DNA of 64,000 nucleotides from NCBI GenBank assembly GCA_030435675.1, contig CM059622.1, positions 744,001 to 808,000 on the forward strand, read 5' to 3'. The position numbers and the translations under genes are program-made. This document shows positions 1 to 13,000 of the stretch, piece by piece. Positions within the stretch are counted from its first letter, which is position 1. Each line of letters opens with the position of its first letter. Origin of the DNA: Steinernema hermaphroditum. Taxonomy: Eukaryota > Nematoda > Chromadorea > Rhabditida > Steinernematidae. The notes under the pieces are model-generated. The model ran no database searches and was not told the DNA's origin. It was given only the letters and a program-made list of their open reading frames with translations.

Positions 1-2
1 CT

Positions 3-876
3 AAGGTTAAGGTTGTCTATGTGCGCAACCTTAAGGAGTCGGTCACCGAAGAACGCATCAAGGAGTTGTTCTCGGGCTTCGGCGAAATCGAACGAGTCAA
101 GAAGATTCGCGACTATTCGTTCGTCCACTACGTCGAGCGTGAGAGCGCTATTAAGGCCATCGAGACGATGAACGGCGCTGATTTGGAGGGTGTGGCGATC
201 GATGTGTCACTCGCTAAGCCTATGAGCGAGAAAAAGAAGCCGAAAATGCAAGGAGGTCCGATGAGAGGCCGTTCTGGACCAGGAATGCGCGGTGGCATGG
301 GTCAGGGAATGGGCATGAACTATCGTGGAGATTACGGCGGTGGAATGCCTCGCGGAGGCCGTGGAGGACGTGGAGGTTCCGGTGGCTACGGAGGCGGACC
401 GAAGAGCTACGGCGGTGGCAATCCTTCTGGAGGTTACGGAGGACCCGGTGGATACATGCCTCCTTCCTATGGCGGTGGCTACGATGGAGGTTATGGATAC
501 GATGACTACTCCTACGGAGGATACGGCGCCAGCGCCGGCTTCGGAGCTTATGATGTGTACGGCGGAGGTCCTGGCGGTTACGGCGGACCTGACCCCTATG
601 GACAGCAGGGGTATGGTGCCTATGGAGGTGGTGCTCCCAGAGGAGGTGGAATGGTAAGGCTGATTTTTCTTTAGCCAGTAGTGATTCTTGTGATTCTAGG
701 GAGGAGGACCTCGCGGTGGACACAGTGGTGGATTCCGTGGTGGACGTGGCCAGTCACCTCGTGGTGGTGGTGGCGGACGAGGCAACCGTGGAGCTAAACG
801 GCCGGGGGACAACAATGGAGGACCGGCGTCGAAGCGCGACTACAATGATTACTCAGCTGATGTTCACCACTTCTAA
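3..876 (+). CDS. hrpr-1: hnRNP Q/R (SYNCRIP-like) RNA-binding protein, 3' part
   Basis: The gene enters from the left edge in frame at base 3. Exon 3-653 joins exon 700-876 across a 46-nt GT..AG intron in phase 0; the stop is TAA at 874-876. The first ~70 residues are the third RRM of the SYNCRIP/hnRNP R family: VVYVRNL matches RNP2 and DYSFVHY matches RNP1, followed by a basic KPMSEKKKP linker. The rest is a long Gly/Arg/Tyr-rich tail (RGG, YGGG and GGRGGRGG motifs) ending in DYSADVHHF. This domain order fits the C-terminus of C. elegans HRPR-1, a nuclear pre-mRNA-binding protein. The N-terminal acidic region and first two RRMs lie outside the window. Family assignment is firm; strict orthology is inferred. 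Confidence 0.88.
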
Positions 877-1114
877 CTTATTCGCTCGCCTCACAACTTG
901 TCAATTTAACCATACCTACTTTGATTGTTGTTGTCTTGTTGATGGTGCCAATGTTCTCAATTGTGACTTTGAATGTCGTCGTCGTTTAAATGTCGCTTCC
1001 CATGTATTTATTAGTTGCTCTTGACTGGTGCCGACCGCCGCCCATGATCTGTCTAGTTGATTATTTGAACATAATCTCATTCATTTTTTCATAAACGTTG
1101 TTTTTGAGTGCGAG

Positions 1115-3694
1115 ATGCCTAGAGGAAAAGGCAGAGGAAGAGGAAGAGGATGGGGAAGACCGAGAGCTAGGAAACAAGTGGAACGGAACGAGGACGACAT
1201 CGACATCGGGAAGTTGCCGAGGGACCACACGAAGGAGTTCGCGAAGATTGTCTGTGCCTTCCTGCGGGATCTGAGTCACACTTTCGTCTACAAGTATGGT
1301 GGATACGAGCCCGACGAGTTTCACGAGGAAACAGCGTTCAAGGAGCATACTGTCATGGTACGGTAGCGGGAGTGCACAGTGTGTTTATGCCTGTGGAAAG
1401 GGTCGCTGGTTCTAGACTTTATCTGATGTCTGTAGTGTTCTTTCTTGTCTCATTGCGCCATTTTCAGGTCTGTGAAGACGAAGAACTAATAGAATATATC
1501 GAAACGACGCTCCGTTCGGTGAACAGATGGCTTGAGTACCAGAAATTGGAAGGCTTCGCTGTGGCGCTTGTTAACAACAATGAGACGGTCGCCTACAGCT
1601 ATCAGATCAACTTCTTCAAGCCTGAAGTGAAGGTAAAAAAGAAAATGTGAGTTTATTTCTTAACGGTTTACTATATTCGATATGGTCGTTCGTTATTTGC
1701 CTTTGTATTAGTACGACTTCGGAGGCGCTCCTGATTGTTGTTATTGCGAATGGATTTAGTGGTACTATGGCGAGGAGGGATCATTTGTGTGCAAAGTACA
1801 AACTGGAAAAACATGCTTGGGAACAGAGATCACGTTATTTTTCAGTCTAGGTTGGTTTCTCTTGCACTTTTGCGATGCGATAAAGGCATAGAAGGCAAAA
1901 CTAAATCGTCACTTAGTCAAATCCTTAGTCAATCTATTCGGAAGGAATGAAACTAGTGGGACAGTGTATCTGAGTGAATGTGACATGTCTGGGAGCATTT
2001 TGGATTGTTGATGGCGACATTTGACCTTAGATTTCTCAAATCGACCTCTTTTTGCGACCATCCAATGTCAGTGGTTCTTTAACAGTCGAGTCAGTCCCGA
2101 CTGTAATCATATCTGACGAAACCAGAGATGTTTGGCTATTGAATGTTGCGATTCGTCGTATCGTCCGTTCGCCATTTACATTTGAATAAAAACAGATTCT
2201 GAATGAGCCCGTCGCGTGCCATTGTCATGTGATACGATTGCGTAAACAGAGTGAAACGATCCGATTTCGTTAGAATCATGAATGCGCATATACTTCATTA
2301 GGAAGCATCCAGATGAATTAGTCACCTTTCCGACGACTCTATGAAACAAGTCTCTCTAATTTTACGATCTTGCTTGTCGCCCTAATGAGCTTTCTTCATT
2401 TCAGCGCCGACTTCCTCGTCTACATAACGGATCTCCGCAAGAAGTTCTTCGAAATTCTGAACAAAATCCGTTACAGCAAGCGACCAGCTGACGCCGACGA
2501 TCGATGTAGGTCCCGCCGTTCGTCGGCGCCCCGACACTAAAGGGTCACTGCAGCGCTTCATTTCCGAATTCTGTGCAAATTGATCCCCGAAACGACGATT
2601 GCGCATCGGCCGAGCGAATATGCGTGGGAAAAAGTGGAGAACATGACGGAAACGAGCGACTCGCTTCTGTTGCCGCTGGGAACGCGAATAGACAACCCCA
2701 TTGTACAGGTGCGTTTTTTGGCGACGCTGATTATGGTCTGTGCCTCGTCGTGCTAGACGTGCGAAGTCCGGGTTATGTGTGTGGGGAGACGAAGTCAACA
2801 GCTGACGGTGTGGAATAGTTGAGTTATCTGGTAGGACAGGTGTACTTTAAGATATAGGCATTCCTAGAACTTGCGCATGATAGGCCACCGTACTTTTAAT
2901 GGTTTCTGTGTCGCAGTCGTTCTCCAGTAGGCTGATTGAATCATATCTGTATGGGTTTTGCTCAAAATTGACATCATTCGATCTTGTTTTGGTGGTAATT
3001 CTATTTTTCAGACGACTAGGTGATTATTTTTGTGTAAAATCGAGTTTCTAGGCAAAGGACAGATGTGGTAGCCGGAAATTCGATTATTTCACCATGACGA
3101 TCTATACTGAATTATATGGAACAGGAAGTTAGGAAGTACATTTGTGAAGCGGTTCTATTTCTGACGTCGTAGTGGTATGATTAGACAGTTGCTGGAGTAT
3201 TAACGTGGGTGTAGCATGGGACTAATGTACTTTTCAGATTTGAAGTTGGAGTCTGGGGTTTCTGGTGCAGAGAATGATTGATAGTGCCCTGCCAGGTCTT
3301 GATATTTCTGACGCATCTGATTGGTCATTAGATTCTTCTAGGCTCTGTTGACACATACTATCCTTGGTGTAGGCCATCTAGACGATCTACCATGGTCTAG
3401 AGTCGTCTCTAGTTTACTAGGAGTGATCTAGGCGTCTGTGTTGTCTGTCCGATTTGTCTGTCCGACCTTTTGTCTCAACTTGAACGTCTAGACGCATCCC
3501 TTTGAGACCCCGACCAGTCTGCCGACATTTTTCTTTGTATCTGATGATGCATTATTTATTCACTTATTGTAACGCTGTTTGCTCGTCTTTCCTGTCTCTG
3601 TCTTACTGTATCATTCTAGGCTGACATGTACGGCAAGCACTGCAAAGCGACGAAAGAAGAGGAAGCCGAATACAGCGAGGACGACAGTGATTAA
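1115..3694 (+). CDS. rev-7: REV7/MAD2L2-like HORMA-domain protein
   Basis: Exons by splice signals and frame: 1115-1357, 1468-1632, 2405-2505, 2554-2708 and 3620-3694. The basic N-terminus (RGKGRGRGRGWGRPRARK) precedes a HORMA core: FAKIVCAFLRDLSHTFVYKY, then DEELIEYIETTLRSVNRWLE, which matches the MAD2/REV7 helix-turn pattern. The C-terminal part SEYAWEKVENM..SLLLPLGT parallels the FPW..LIPLKT seat-belt region of REV7 rather than MAD2. The acidic tail is EYSEDDSD. REV7 acts with REV3 in translesion synthesis and as a HORMA adaptor. The junction between exons at 1632 and 2405 leaves a frame gap of two bases, so a small exon between them is missing from my model. The last intron is 911 bp. The start lies 239 bp past the hnRNP stop, so co-transcription is possible. 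Confidence 0.75.
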
Positions 3695-5198
3695 GCTGTT
3701 CTTTTATTACGATGACAGTTTTTCGTTTCATCTTATAATTTCGAAGTTAAAATTTCTGAATTCCCGGATTTCGAGTGGTTAGGGCGCTACATGGAGGTGA
3801 CAAGGACGGGGGACATACAAACAGGGGAATCAGCTTAGGGCAAAAACAACGATAGAACTGTCACAGGAACAGCTGACGAGAGAGAGAGGGGGGACAACGG
3901 TTTCGGCTGCAAGCAAAAACCCGACTTGAAGACAACATGCCCGGGTTGATGCTTTGAGCCATCTTTGAGAGGGGGGAGGCCTTTGTCCGAGGACAAAAGC
4001 GCGGAACTAGCACATATCGCTTGAAGATACACTTGAGGGTGTATCGCGACCCAGCCGGGCCCTCCAGAGAGGAACGATGTTACAATAGATGGTGGTACAA
4101 GGAGGGGCCAGGCGACCTTCTACAGCCACAACCCAGCATCCAGATGTTGTTTGGATCGGTGAGAGGAGCGGGGGGAAAACGAACAACAACGACGGCACAC
4201 CTGCCAAAAACAGAGAGTACAACGGATAATTTCTCGACTAGTTTGAGGTTCGGGGTGAGTACATGAGGGGGCTGGCGACATAACGACTATTCTACCATGG
4301 AAACAACTAGAGCGACTTGCACATGATCACATCACAGATGTTGCTGACACCATAGAAATATTTCACAAAATGATAGAAATGTGCTACGATAGAAGTCTGT
4401 ATAGGGAGAAGAAGTGGAAGAGTCGCCGGGGCGGGGTTGATTAGAAGTGGTTTGCGTGGAAAGAACGTCAACAAGACCCGTCAACAAAGAAGTTAACAAG
4501 CGGACGATCTTGCCGGGTGAGAGTGAAGTCGAAAAATACCCATATCGTGGAATTGGGAGAGGACAAGGAGAAGGTTATGTATGTACACGGGGGGCGCCGG
4601 CGCCTCGACAAAAGACGCGCTTAAGAGCAACGCCTGAGCGAGGTGCGCGGGAGGCCAAATGCAGAGCGGACAGCACAGCTGTACCGACAGCTACGGAGGA
4701 TACGGACGGCAACGGATGGCAATGGTAAGAGGAGTCTTAGGAGGCGAGCGGGACGGAAGAAGACGGGAGCTCTCGGGGGGTGAGCGCGACTGAGAATATA
4801 CATCATCGAGCAGACTCCACACGTCTCCAAATGCGGATCACGGTGTGCCACCAGGCAGCAGCATAGAGAAGAACAAAAAGAAACAAAAAAAGGAAATAGA
4901 GATACCTGGAAGTCACAGAGTTGAGCAACTATGTACAGCTCCGCCGACTCGTCCAGCAGACTCGTTTCGCCACGCGCCACGAAAGCCGCGTATCGCCGAA
5001 ACCGTCAGAGCGTGGAACGGTAGTTGTGAGAAGAGAGAGAGGAAGTAGCGTAGTTGAGATCAAGGGCTAATTGATCCCGCAAAGTGGGGTGGGATGTGCC
5101 TTGGGAGAACGGCACTGGTAGTGGACGACAAGACATGACAACATAGCGAGAGAGAGAAGGTAGTTTCACGTGTAAGGGAAGCCTAAGGCTCTTGTCGC
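3695..5198. other. noncoding stretch between convergent genes
   Basis: This lies between the 3' ends of the REV7-like gene (+) and the PNRC-like gene (-). I see no ORF with coding character. Purine-rich runs such as GAGAGAGAGAGG (near 3880) occur. Part is probably 3' UTR of the minus-strand gene. Confidence 0.4.
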
Positions 5199-6307
5199 TT
5201 ATGAAGCGGCGACGGCAGCGATCAGATGGAGCGGGTCGATGCGGGTGCCCGGCGCCGAGAAGCTCGACGTCGAGAAGCCCGAGTCGTCGGAGGCCACCGA
5301 GCAGTGGTCGGGCGTTGGCGATTCGGTCGACGACGCCGACGACAGCGACAGCGCGCCGAGGTCGGAGCAGATGGAGCTGACCTCTTCGGCGTCGGAGCTT
5401 CGGGAGCCCATCCAGTTGGCCGGCGGCAGTGGGATGTCGGTGGCTTGAGGCGATTCGGTCATTCTCGACGCGGCGAAGAACGACGGCGACCCGCTGCACA
5501 TGCTTCGGTAGTGTTGGCGACGCGCCTTCGGTGTGCTGGCGGCGCTCGGGCTGCTCACGCTGTTCGTTCTGCTCATCAGCGCTCTGACGGGCGCGGAGAC
5601 GCATTGATCACGGGAAGCGGGGGCCGAGGCGGAGGACGGGTAGAAGACGAGCGGCTTTTGGAGCGGGCGTCTTCGGCTTCCGGCTTTCTTCGACGACTTT
5701 GGTGTTGACGTGATCGGATCGGGTGTCACCGACTTGGCCTTCGATGGTGACGGGCCTGAAGAGAGCGGAAGTCAGAGGGTTGTATTGTATAGGTGAGGAG
5801 ACATGAGGCTTTAAAGAGGATAGACCGGATTTGCACACACTTGATGAAAGAGTGATAATGAGCCAATAGAAGAAAAACAATTACAGACAGACAATTTGCA
5901 GAAACCTGTCTGTTAGACCTGTTGTTAACTGGATGCCCTCTGCGGGACATAAATGGTCGGTCCTACAACGATATGCCTGTTTGCAGACGGTTAAATGTGG
6001 GGGCTGCCTTATATCGAAAACAAGCTAAAAGAGGAAGAGATGGAGAAAGATCAAGAGTGAAGTATGAAACAAAGTTAAACAAATCGTATTAAGACCAGCT
6101 GAGTGGCCCCACAACGGTTTGCCTGATTTCTAGACGGTAACATCAAGATTCAAGGAGTAGAAGAACAGATAATGGAGTGAGACATGTTTGGATCGGCTTT
6201 GGTCCCACAACGATGAGCCTGTTTGAAGAAGAGTTCTCGCGGAGGGGAAGACTTAAAAGGACAGAACAATAAAACGAACCTGAGCAGGCGGCGGAAGTGG
6301 ACGGCAT
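5199..6307 (-). CDS. PNRC-like proline-rich protein (LPxPPxxW motif)
   Basis: Two exons: 6307-6280 (28 nt from ATG) and 5755-5199, joined in frame across a 524-bp intron (donor GTTCGT, acceptor TTCAG). The product is 194 aa. It is Ser/Pro/Ala-rich and basic near the N-terminus (SSKKAGSRRRPLQKPLVFYP). The central ESPQATDIPLPPANWMG resembles the SPxxxLPxPPxHW motif of vertebrate PNRC1/PNRC2, which binds the EVH1 domain of the decapping factor DCP1. The C-terminal half is a low-complexity Ser/Asp stretch. No other domain is visible. The exon model closes perfectly in frame. The PNRC assignment rests on one short motif, so it is moderate; a lineage-specific proline-motif protein is the alternative. 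Confidence 0.6.
5890..6235. repeat. degenerate repeats in PNRC-like intron
   Basis: Three or four copies of a short unit resembling CCCACAACGATGAGCCTGTT occur at about 5958, 6108 and 6204, with a weaker one near 5904, spaced 100-150 bp. Two copies are followed by AGACGG. Function unknown. Confidence 0.5.
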
Positions 6308-7097
6308 CGAGATGTTGTGAACGTGCCGTGGCAGCGATGTTCTTACGCTTGTTGTTGGTGCGGGGTGTTACGGTAAGTGCGCGTAAAACGCGACTTTTAA
6401 AGCACTAGATCTAAAACAACACCAACACATGATCAGCTTATTATGGTTGTTCATGATGCCATAACAACAAAAACAACGTCACGATGGCATCGCGCCCAAA
6501 ACACGACGTTTGGCGCTACAATCGGCCGATCGAGAGAGACACATACACATACAACACACGACAGCACATCCATCCATCTCGCAGCGGCGAGTTTGGAGGT
6601 CCGACTGCGCGCGCCTCGCACCCCACCGAGCGGGCGCCGCCGCCGAAAAACCCGTTCGAACATGTGACGAGGCGGCGGCGAGGCATCCCCCACTCGGCGA
6701 CCGCCCCACCCGCCGCCGTCGCCACTACGATCGTCTCTTTTTCTTTGTCCGCTCTCTCGGCGACGATCGATCGTCGTCGCCGTCGGAATGGATCGGCGAA
6801 GAGAGCGTTGCGCGACGAGAGGCGCCACACACGAGGCGTGGCGACGAGGCACAGTGCGCATTAGGCGAAGAGGAGGCCGCATTACCCATCGATGGGGGAG
6901 GAGAAGGAGGAGGCGCGGCCCTTCACGCAAGGGACCTTTTGACCGATACACGATATCCGAGAAGAGGTATCGTAATTGAGGATTGACCTTTGTGTTGACC
7001 TCTAGCCATCCTGGGATGGACAAGGAAAGTCCCCTTTTTATAAACTTCAAATGCACTGATTATACACACAACGCGTGACTTCGGAAATAAACAAACG
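6308..7097. promoter_or_regulatory. GC-rich upstream region of the PNRC-like gene
   Basis: This 0.8-kb block upstream of the minus-strand ATG at 6307 is clearly richer in G+C and CpG than the surrounding DNA, especially 6490-6900. Long ORFs occur on both strands, as expected from GC content rather than coding. I infer promoter or 5' regulatory DNA; no specific site was identified. Confidence 0.3.
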
Positions 7098-10000
7098 TCA
7101 GCAGTCGTTGCGACGCTGCTCGAGTGCTCTGGCGATAATAGCCTTGATGACGCGGAGCATCAGGTCCACGGTGACGGCCGAGTCGAACTCGGGAACGTGC
7201 ACGAACAGTGACCGGTCGGCGCCGTGGCACAGCGACGCGTAGTAGGCGAACCCGCAGAGATATCTGAAAGAAACAGGCGTGATCATGGAACGTTCCGATT
7301 TCACACATCCACTCACGCGCAGATACCGTAATCCCGGGGCCCGAAAAGCGTTAGTCTGTGCGTACAAGTAGTATAATGTCATAAAAAATAAGAAAGATGC
7401 TATGAAATAAGCTCATAAAAACGCATTTTTGGGGACAGCAGATTCCGAACTCCACAACTACCGTAATCTAGGGTCAAAGATCGCATTAGATAACCCTCTA
7501 GAATGTAAATAAACAAGCGAAAGGGCCGGCGTTTCTGGCTCAAAATATTGACTAACATGCTATCACGTCTACTCGGAAAACAAGAGCTATCAGAACCTCA
7601 CTTGCATGGAGGGTCCGTTGACTGAAGAAGACTGCAATAAACCCCAAAGCCGAATAGAATCTAGTCCAGAGATCACATTTTCGGCAGGGCAAATTGTAAA
7701 CAACGAGAGTGGGAACGTTCCCAAGCTTTAAAAGTGGCTTCCATAGAGTGTCTGATGTATAGAAGAACATATTAATGAGACCTTCTTGACGAATCTCATT
7801 CATCAGCAACTGGCGGCCTGAGCAATGCCAGTTCTTGCCCGTATACCCACAGATAAGTGCAACATTTCTCCATACCCGTCTGCTCCGGAAAATTCTAGAA
7901 ACACACGGAATCACCAGATACACTTGCTGTACCCATTCGGGGAGACACTCATACCGTAATCTGCAGATTAACCATCAAATTCCGGCTTTCCCATGCCGCA
8001 TGACTTTTGTTTCTATCCAACGTCAGCTTCTTTTGTTGCTTTTGTCACGCGCCAACATCGCATACACCGGCATGTGAAACGATCTGTGCTCCGTTAGGAG
8101 CGGCACGTGATGTCGTCTATTTATACCATAATCCGTGCCGAAGACGCCAATGATCGGTGTTTTCTGTCAACAGCGGAGATGACCAGAACGTTTTATGAAA
8201 ATGTCGCCTTCGGATCGCAACAGATTTTGTGACTTTACACATCGCTCTACCCAAGCAGCACGACTCTAAGCACACGTTGCGTAATTTCACAACATCGCCC
8301 GTCCCTCTTTCATCAGCGCTTTGGCAAAAACGCCGCTCACGATACGATCGCCGTCGTCGCCACCAAACAATGGCTGCACGTGATCTCGTAATCGCTTTTT
8401 ACAGCCTGAGGTTCCCCTCATCAGAAAACTTTGCATTTTTCGGGCCATAAAACCTAATCACCACGCGATCGGATGGTCTCTGGTACTCGAAGTTGGAAGA
8501 AGAAGGAATTTGGGCCTAGGAGTGGAGCACAAACATTTCACAGTCCTAAGTGTTTATTGCAAAAGCTAGAGGAGTCCTGAATCCAGAGCTTAATCTAGAG
8601 CCGGCAATTGAATTGAAGCTATCGAATGAAGCTAATGGTCTGCAGGGTTATACCTCGATGGAATGAAGAAGAAAGTTAAGGTCAAAATTTAACCAATAAT
8701 GGCAGTAAAACACAAAAAAACTGAGATATACACACACTCCGTTTTCATGAGAAGCTGTCCCTTTCAGGCATGATTTGTCGGTCATCACCATTACGTTACA
8801 AACAATGTCAATCTTGGATATTCTAAACAATAGCAAAAGTACTCCCTTTGTGACGGTTCGTCTAGAAGCCAGGTGACAGGCTTGTTTTTATGATGTGTGT
8901 CATTGAAGTTTGGGGCGAAAGTATACACAACGATTCCAAGAACGAGCAAGGCTTCAAAACTAATCTACTAAATGACTCATCACTGTACCTGACTGTTGAT
9001 AACGACAGTGTGATTGTTGGCTGCACAAACTGGTCTATGGTCCACTACTTTTCTCGCCCGAAAGAAGACAATCTTATTATTGTCAGTTATTGGAAATGTC
9101 AATTACTATGAACTACGAAATGACTTTCTACTGCAACTCTGTTTTATCATGATTTGAAGGACTTCTTGGTTCTAAGATGTGTCAGATAATCTTTGCATAG
9201 AGCAAGACATAGAGGTAAACGACTCGGGATTGAGTCGCTTATGTTGATTTTAATCGATGAATCGACTCGAATACATAGAATAGATTACGTGGTTAAAATC
9301 TCGGAAAAAAGGAACGGATGGTTCAGTAAGGGGCATTTTTGGGGACGGAAAACGAAAGAGAGAATCGAAAGTTTCACACTTGGAAGCTCACGGAAATGAT
9401 ATATTTCCCCATATCTCCTTCTAGATGCCATATTCAGGCCATATACTCGTATCCCTTACATAGCGATGACTCATCACTTGACTTTGTTATAGTTCATGTA
9501 AGGCATATGGATGGATGGGGGGCCAATAAAGGGCATCTAGGCAGAAGGCTGGAATGTCATTTCCGTTTTCTTTTTTTCCTTTTCCGACCGGTCTCAAGCT
9601 TGGATGCTCGCGGAAATGACATTTCCGACTTTTGTGTAGGCGCCCTTTTTGGGCCACCCATGTCCCTTAAGGGCCATTTATAGTCTGCGCGACACAAAAC
9701 CCCTTTTTTGTGTCGCTTAGCTTGTCTACGCGTGACTATGTACGCAAAACCAAATAAAACTGCACAGTGATGATGCTTTCGGATCGGGATATAAAATCAT
9801 CAGCATAAAAAATTTTTAGGTTGACTTTGCGTAGGTTAACTTAACTGTCGCTTAGCTTCAACTTGACTGTCGCGCAGTTGTGTCGCGTAGCTAAGCGACA
9901 GTCAAGTTAAAGCTAAGCGACAGTTAAGTTAACCTACATGTCATGTCCCACAATTTTTTTCTTTTGATGGTTTGATAGCCCGATCCGAAAGCATCATGAC

Positions 10001-13000
10001 TGTGCAGTTTCATTTGGTTTTGCATATATAGTCACGCGTAGACAAGCTAAGCGACACAAAAAAGGGGGTTTTGTGTCGCGCAGACTATAAATGGCCCTTT
10101 ACATATCGATGGCTCATCACTTGATCAATGACTTAGTTACAGCTCACTTCTCGGAGGGCTAGTTGAACGCAGTGAAATGAGGTTACGGACATATGACCAT
10201 TACAAGAAAGCCTTCATGTGTCATAGTTCACTTTAAATTGTATTGGCAATGTCCACCATTCTAATACTATATAATTTCGCTGTTTTTATGAATTATAAAG
10301 AACTTCGAAGTTTGTTTTTATTGATGTTGAATGGCAGCTGTGAATATATAATCATGCATGAATCAGTCAACGTCCTCGTCTAGACTTAATGAACGTTTCT
10401 TAGAATATGCACTCTGATTAGGCTGTGTGGCGTTTCAGAGGAAAAGCTAATTAACATTCGTATGTGACGTATCATTAATAATTGGGCTCTGAAAGTTTGC
10501 AACCTTTCTAACCAGATATTCGAAGAATTCTTAACTGTGTCGCCTCTAGAAATGTCCTTAGTGGAGCTCAACAATTCGAATCTACATGCACTTATGACGT
10601 AGCTTTCCACATGCCTCGTGACAGCTGGACGAATACAAAAAGCAAGTTTTGGAATTGTAAACTTCAATTTTGAGGCCGACTTCTTAGAAGTACGAACCAG
10701 CAGAAGTACCAAATTGGATGTCTTTAGCTGATTGGATTCGTAGAACATACAAAAAGTCTAATCACCGAAAGTAAATAGCCACTTGTTTCACTAAACACGG
10801 CACGCGATTCAAATGAACTAATACAAAATGTGATACATTAGCTCAGATTCGTGTCCACAAACAAAGATCAAGGACCTGCTAGAGGTGATACATCTCTATC
10901 GCCATCACTCCGGTGCTTTTAGTGAGTGTACATATACACTTGTGCATAGAACTAGCTGAACTCAATTAAGAATGAGCCAGAAAATGAGGCTTACAAGATC
11001 GACCCTACTCAAAACCGAGGGTGCTCTACGTGCATGTCTATAATCTCACTAAGGCCTACTGGTTCACACCCGCATCACCTCTATCAGCGCCCAGCATCCT
11101 TGACTGTTCCCTTGTGAAGAGAAACATTTCTCGCTTTGGCCATTCACTGCTTTGAGTTTAAGTTTTTCGATGCGTACTCATACATCTAATCCGATGCCTT
11201 CTTCGCCAACTTTAATGACTGTTTACAACGTGGCCAATGGAAAATATCATCAAAACATGCATATCACCTGCCTTTTACACGCCAAAACATCACAATAGAA
11301 TAATCAGCATGCTAGTAAGACGGAGTAATTTTGTTCTTGTCTGACAACTAAACCCGTAACCAATAGTTCTTTGAATATCTCTATCACTATAACGTCTTCA
11401 ATGATGGAAACTTCACATACATCATAGAAGAGACTCGGACAGTTATGTATTGCTCTAAGCAACTAAAGCACACTTCTCGAGCAAATGCCGGATGCGGCGT
11501 TTATAGAAAATTCGAGGTTTGGAGTTAAAAACTGTTTTGGTCCAATTTTCGACCTCTTTATCTTATTCTGAGTGGTTTCTTCTGATATCTCCATTCATGG
11601 CCGAGTACAGATGACAGCAAGATAGGCCTAAGACAATGCAGGATAAACAGCTAAACAGGAATCTCTCAGCTCAAAGCAGAGATTCCTCGCGGAGTCACTA
11701 TGTTGACATGGTATCTGTGAACGATAGCTACCTGCTGCATATCCCCATTGTCTGTTACAGCACTTAACCACATGGAATGCTTTGATAACAGCGATAGGTG
11801 TGTTCGCTGGGTATGACTCAGTGGAAGCCCATACATCACTTCACATTTTGCCATTTCGAGGTGCCAAAAAAATGACCAGAATAGACCACCAACATCAAGA
11901 GGAATTTGTAGCATTTTCAATGCAGCAACACAATAGAAGTTACGTTCCTCACGCCACCTCATTCACCATGATGTCTTAACCGGACCCTGTCTATCTTGAT
12001 AAAGTGAGCGAAATGATGCCTTGCGGTGATTCGAAGGAACAGTGGAGTTTTGAGTGGGTAAAGGGATATTGCAGGAGAGAAACGGGCTGATAGAGTGCTC
12101 TCTTTGGCCGCTCTAGTGAAGTCCAAAATTCGACAAAAGTGGCGCGACGTTCCAGAAGCAGCCTGTAATCTCCGGAAACCCCAACAGCCTTTCCGAACAG
12201 CTTCTCGACTTCCTGTGCACTATAGCTGCCATCCGAACTCAAACGAAACGAAAACGTCTCCGTGACTTTCCACTTCTCCACACAGGCTTCGGTCACAGCG
12301 AAGTTAAATTTTCCACAAGAAATGTTGCACTGCTCGAGGTTGTCCATACCGATCAGTTTCACAAGAAGTTCCTGGTCCTCAGGTCTTATCACTTCCTCCC
12401 TCATATCGCCCAAATCGAGTCGTCTCATGGTCGCCGCCTGTTTTGCGAGAAAGTTGTAAGAGTGTTGGTTAAGTTGCTTGATCCAAACATCTACGAACGG
12501 GAAGTCGGCCAGAAGGTCGAGGAATTCTCCGTACTCTCTTCGGCACGAACTCCAAACGGCAGGTTTGAAATAAATAACTGGATATGAAGTGTGCAATCGA
12601 TAATATTTCAGAATCTCGTGCAGTTCTGCCGTGCACACCACAGTAGTGCGAGAACGCAGCCGCGTGTGCACGGTGATACGCCTTAGTCGTGTGTGTCGGC
12701 TGTCCAAAGCGGACACCTCCTTCCATGAGAGGAACTCACCTCGTTCTCTTTGAAACTCTACAATCCATCCAGCGTCGTTTGCTTTCAAAGCAACATCGAA
12801 TTCATTCCTGTTCGTCCTGTGCAGCTGCAGAGTGCACATCCATAAGGGATACGTGAAGGTCAGGGTGAAAGTTTCAAGGGCCTCCTGTCCGAGAACCGCA
12901 GCGAGGCGGTCAACAAACAACAGAGGCACGCATTCCATCGCTGCAGATGTGTGACTGATGTCGGCTTGTTAGCTGGGTGCGTTCTGATCGCGATGCCAAG

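Noticed and set aside
10386..10748. 120-codon minus-strand ORF
   Set aside because: Charged and mildly helical but unsupported by signals; could be a remnant of a repeat next to the MITE.
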